NCBI GenBank assembly: GCA_944392225.1
Contig: CALXWB010000010.1
Location: forward strand, 1 to 46,105
Length of the DNA stretch: 46,105 nucleotides
Source of the DNA: an uncultured Alphaproteobacteria bacterium
GTDB taxonomy: Bacteria > Pseudomonadota > Alphaproteobacteria > RF32 > CAG-239
Direction of reading: 5' to 3'
Shown here: piece after piece, positions 43,900 through 46,105 of the stretch
Numbering within the stretch: position 1 is the first letter of the stretch
How the letters are laid out: every line of letters begins with the position of its first letter
The notes under the pieces: model-generated
Told to the model about the DNA's origin: nothing
Database searches by the model: none
Seen by the model: the letters and a program-made list of their open reading frames with translations, nothing else
Position numbers and translations under genes: made by a program

Positions 43900-44457
43900 A
43901 TGAAACTGATGGGACTGTTAGCTATGATTGGAACCCTGTTTACCGCCGGCAATGTTTCGGCGCAAGTCATCAAACCGCAAGATAAGGTCTTGGTGGCTTA
44001 TTATTCCAAAACCGGAAACACACAAGAAATTGCCGAAAAAATTAAGGAAAATTTGTCGGCAGATATTTTGGTAATAGAGCCGGTAAAGGCTTATCCTGAG
44101 GATTATCGCCAAACCACCGAACAAGCCAAAAAAGAAGTGCAGGAGAAAATGACACCTGCCATTAAAAATGCCAAGGTTGATTTGAGCCAATATGATGTCA
44201 TTTTTGTCGGCTCGCCTTGCTGGTGGGGAACCATTGCCTCTCCGGTGCGCACTTTTCTGACCGCAAATGACTTTAAGGGCAAGACGGTTGTCCCGTTTAT
44301 GACCCATGGCGGCAGTGGTTTAGGGCATAGTGTTTCGGATATCAAGAGCATCATTCCTGAAGCAAATGTAACAGGGGCTGAGGCCTTTCGCGGCAGTTTT
44401 GCCTCCATGGCAGGAAGTAGTGTTAAAGAATGGTTGGAAGGATTGAAAAATGAGTAA
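43900..44457 (+). CDS. Exported flavodoxin
   Basis: The 185-residue product has an N-terminal signal peptide (about 1-22, MKLMGLLAMIGTLFTAGNVSA then Q). A full flavodoxin domain follows, with the FMN phosphate loop AYYSKTGNTQEIAE and FVGSPCWWGTIASP. I use ATG 43900 with AAGGAGAATAAG upstream; an in-frame ATG at 43876 lies inside the previous gene. A secreted flavodoxin is unusual because FMN is normally loaded in the cytosol. It overlaps the next gene by 8 bases. Confidence 0.88.
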   Translation: MKLMGLLAMIGTLFTAGNVSAQVIKPQDKVLVAYYSKTGNTQEIAEKIKENLSADILVIEPVKAYPEDYRQTTEQAKKEVQEKMTPAIKNAKVDLSQYDVIFVGSPCWWGTIASPVRTFLTANDFKGKTVVPFMTHGGSGLGHSVSDIKSIIPEANVTGAEAFRGSFASMAGSSVKEWLEGLKNE

Positions 44458-44956
44458 AAATATATTAGTGATTTCGGCAAGCTACCGCAAAGGCGGCAAT
44501 TCAGATACTTTGGCTGATGAATTTATCAAAGGCGCGACAGAGGCTGGAAACAAGGTCGAAAAAATCTTTTTAAGAGATAAAAAAATCAATTTCTGCTTGG
44601 GGTGCGGTGTTTGTAACGATACCCACAAATGCGTGCAAAAAGACGATATGGCCGAAATCAATGATAAAATGGTTGCCGCCGATGTCATTGTCTTTGCCAC
44701 CCCGGTTTATTTTTATGCCATGAACGGCCAAATGAAAACTTTTATCGATAGATGTGTGCCAAGATACACCGAAATGAGCAATAAGGATGTGTATTACATC
44801 ATCACAGCGGCAGACAGCAGAAAATCTGCGGTTCAAAAAGTGATTGAAAGTCTGCGCGGCTTCACGCTTGATTGTTTGGATAACGCCAAAGAAAAAGGCA
44901 TTATTTATGGCCTGGGCGCATGGAAGGTTGGTGAAATTAAAAGCAAACGGCGATGA
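44450..44956 (+). CDS. NADPH-dependent FMN reductase/iron-sulfur flavoprotein-like, C-terminus frameshifted
   Basis: The 168-residue product has the FMN loop ISASYRKGGNSDTLA and the Cys cluster FCLGCGVCNDTHKCVQKDDM, seen in the flavodoxin-family iron-sulfur reductases. ATPVYFYAMNGQMKTFIDR is also present. It has no signal peptide and is cytosolic. After GEIK the frame ends with Lys-Arg-Arg and a stop, while the -1 frame continues with the family-like tail IEAYEMGKNA to a stop at 44988. One extra A in the AAAA run at about 44939-44942 would restore a full protein. It is either a real truncation of about 15 residues or a sequence error. Confidence 0.85.
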   Translation: MSKNILVISASYRKGGNSDTLADEFIKGATEAGNKVEKIFLRDKKINFCLGCGVCNDTHKCVQKDDMAEINDKMVAADVIVFATPVYFYAMNGQMKTFIDRCVPRYTEMSNKDVYYIITAADSRKSAVQKVIESLRGFTLDCLDNAKEKGIIYGLGAWKVGEIKSKRR

Positions 44957-44988
44957 TTGAGGCCTATGAAATGGGCAAAAACGCTTAA
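44957..44988 (+). pseudogene. Out-of-frame 3' remnant of the FMN reductase-like gene
   Basis: In the -1 frame this segment encodes the conserved-looking C-terminus ending MGKNA with a TAA at 44986-44988. It directly precedes the AAAGGAGG site of the next gene. Confidence 0.6.
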
Positions 44989-45003
44989 AATAAAGGAGGC
45001 AAG

Positions 45004-46026
45004 ATGAAAATGATTTTGGGAATTATCATCGGCTTGGTCGTTGTGGCGGCTTTGTCTTGGAAAATATATTCTTGTTGCACTTGGGATAAAACTTTTGCCA
45101 AAAGCAATAAGGTTGAGGTTAAAAAAGTCAGTTTTCATAACCGCTATGGTGTTAAATTGGTCGGTGATTTATATCTGCCGAAAAATTTGGGCAAAGAGAA
45201 AGTGGCGGCCATTGCCGTATCCGGCCCGTTTGGTGCCGTCAAAGAGCAAGCCTCGGGCTTATATGCCATGACCATGGCGGAAAGAGGTTTCATCGCGCTG
45301 GCCTTTGATCCGTCATACACAGGAGAAAGCGGCGGAAATGTCAGAAACGTGGCCTCGCCGGATATTAATACTGAAGATTTCAGTGCTGCGGTTGATTATC
45401 TGAGCACCTTGCCGGAAGTTGATGCAAACAAAATCGGCATTATCGGCATTTGCGGCTTTGGCGGTTTTGCCTTGAACGCGGCGGCTATGGACCCGAGAAT
45501 CAAAGCCACGGTTACTTCCACCATGTATGACATGACCCGCGTCAGTGCTAAGGGTTATTTTGATGCGATGGATGCCAAAGCCCGTTATGAGCTGAAAGAG
45601 CAGTTGAACGCCCAACGTACGCAAGATTATAAAAACGGCACTTATGCCAAAGCACCGGGCTTGCCGGAAAAATTGAGCGGCAATGAACCGCAATTTGTGC
45701 AAGACTATTATGGTTATTACAAAACCAAACGCGGTTTCCACAAACGCTCAATCAATTCTAACGGCAACTGGAATATGACATCTACTTTATCATTGATGAA
45801 TATGCCGATATTAAGCTATGCCGACGAGATTAAAAACCCGGTGCTGATGTTGCATGGCGAAAAAGCACATAGCCGTTATTTTAGTGAAGATGCGTTCAAA
45901 AAACTTCAGGGCAAGAATAAAGAGCTGATGATTATCAAAGGTGCCAACCATGTTGATTTGTATGACAATATGGAAAAAATCCCCTTTGATAAAATTGAAA
46001 GCTTTTTCAAGCAAAATCTGCAATAA
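45004..46026 (+). CDS. Membrane-anchored alpha/beta hydrolase with Cys nucleophile
   Basis: The 340-residue product has an N-terminal membrane segment (about 2-19). An alpha/beta hydrolase domain of the YcjY/dienelactone-hydrolase-like type follows. The nucleophile elbow reads GIICGFGG-like as GICGFGGF (Cys in place of Ser, as in dienelactone hydrolase). A catalytic His lies in IIKGANHVDLYD near the end. AAAGGAGG lies 5 bases before the ATG. It is the last gene of the MerR-type operon. Substrate is unknown. Confidence 0.87.
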   Translation: MKMILGIIIGLVVVAALSWKIYSCCTWDKTFAKSNKVEVKKVSFHNRYGVKLVGDLYLPKNLGKEKVAAIAVSGPFGAVKEQASGLYAMTMAERGFIALAFDPSYTGESGGNVRNVASPDINTEDFSAAVDYLSTLPEVDANKIGIIGICGFGGFALNAAAMDPRIKATVTSTMYDMTRVSAKGYFDAMDAKARYELKEQLNAQRTQDYKNGTYAKAPGLPEKLSGNEPQFVQDYYGYYKTKRGFHKRSINSNGNWNMTSTLSLMNMPILSYADEIKNPVLMLHGEKAHSRYFSEDAFKKLQGKNKELMIIKGANHVDLYDNMEKIPFDKIESFFKQNLQ

Positions 46027-46033
46027 GAAAGAA

Positions 46034-46056
46034 AACTACCGGCTAGGCCGGTAGTT
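46034..46056. terminator. Perfect hairpin after the hydrolase gene
   Basis: AACTACCGGC and GCCGGTAGTT are perfect 10-bp arms around a TAG loop. T-rich sequence follows only on the minus strand (TTTTCTTTC), so it looks like a terminator for a minus-strand gene and may also stop the plus-strand operon. Confidence 0.65.
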
Positions 46057-46105
46057 CCGAAGAGCTTACAGCTTTACACATAAAAAACTCCTTTGCTACA
46101 GTAAG
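46043..46105 (-). CDS. Possible 3' end of a convergent gene, cut by the window edge
   Basis: On the minus strand one frame is open from the window edge to a TAG at 46043-46045, giving about 20 residues. It also contains AAGGAG followed by an ATG (46081) that would start a 12-residue peptide. The stop lies within the terminator hairpin, as in other genes here. I cannot tell a partial gene from a chance reading frame. Confidence 0.25.
   Translation of the reverse strand, partial: LTVAKEFFMCKAVSSSELPA

Noticed and set aside
44930-44960. Programmed -1 frameshift in the FMN reductase-like gene
   Set aside because: The in-frame bases around the A run do not make an X XXY YYZ slippery heptamer, and no pause structure is evident. 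An indel or error is simpler.

Overview
The window is chromosomal DNA from an AT-rich alphaproteobacterium. The placement rests on gene order more than on any single gene. xerC is divergent from priA, and priA is followed by an F1-only ATP synthase operon (atpHAGDC, with the F0 genes absent). bamE is divergent from a DUF177 gene that leads into rpmF-plsX-fabH-ihfA-merR. recG is divergent from mfd, and a SPOR-domain gene and nagZ lie beside dgt. AtpD also carries the Lys/Ala-rich N-terminal extension common in alphaproteobacteria. Acetate/acetoacetate-type CoA transferase, iron alcohol dehydrogenase, EFR1 ferredoxin-flavodoxin and CoA-disulfide reductase genes suggest a fermentative, possibly gut- or host-associated lineage. 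That lifestyle is inference.

Layout. 1-1077: rplM-rpsI. 1097-2542: a CoA transferase pair on the minus strand. 2637-4298: a MoeA-like/MocA-like fusion. 4350-4787: an unknown disordered protein. 4920-7810 (minus): SPOR protein, site-2 protease, NagZ and a 49-residue TatA-like protein, all overlapping or tightly spaced. 7895-9049: dgt (minus). 9119-13180: xth, rnr and an S41 peptidase with overlapping ends. 13278-13445: rpmG. 13690-22013: xerC (minus), priA and atpHAGDC. 22065-25951: an accessory block holding three unknown genes and an sn-glycerol-1-phosphate-dehydrogenase-like gene. 25950-32287: recG (minus), mfd and an unknown gene. 32292-36634: bamE (minus), DUF177, rpmF, plsX, fabH, ihfA and merR. 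36658-37903: a guanine-deaminase-like gene and an unknown gene.

The last 8 kb (37982-46026) is the most interesting part. A MerR-family regulator with one conserved-looking cysteine is divergent from an iron alcohol dehydrogenase. Between them lies a perfect 16-bp palindrome inside a 19-bp promoter spacer, the classical MerR operator layout. The dehydrogenase leads a run of six genes: alcohol dehydrogenase, secreted cupin, membrane-anchored carboxymuconolactone decarboxylase-like protein, secreted flavodoxin, cytosolic FMN-type iron-sulfur flavoprotein (with a 3' frameshift) and a membrane-anchored hydrolase with a Cys nucleophile. On the other side of the regulator lie a CoA-disulfide reductase/rhodanese, an EFR1 protein and a deoxyinosine-type DNA glycosylase. 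I read this as an electrophile/aldehyde or thiol-stress response spanning cytosol and periplasm; the stress itself is inferred.

I saw no tRNA, rRNA, CRISPR array, insertion sequence or prophage. No gene-free stretch exceeds 300 bases. TTG or GTG starts are common (ctfA, priA, atpH, probably plsX).
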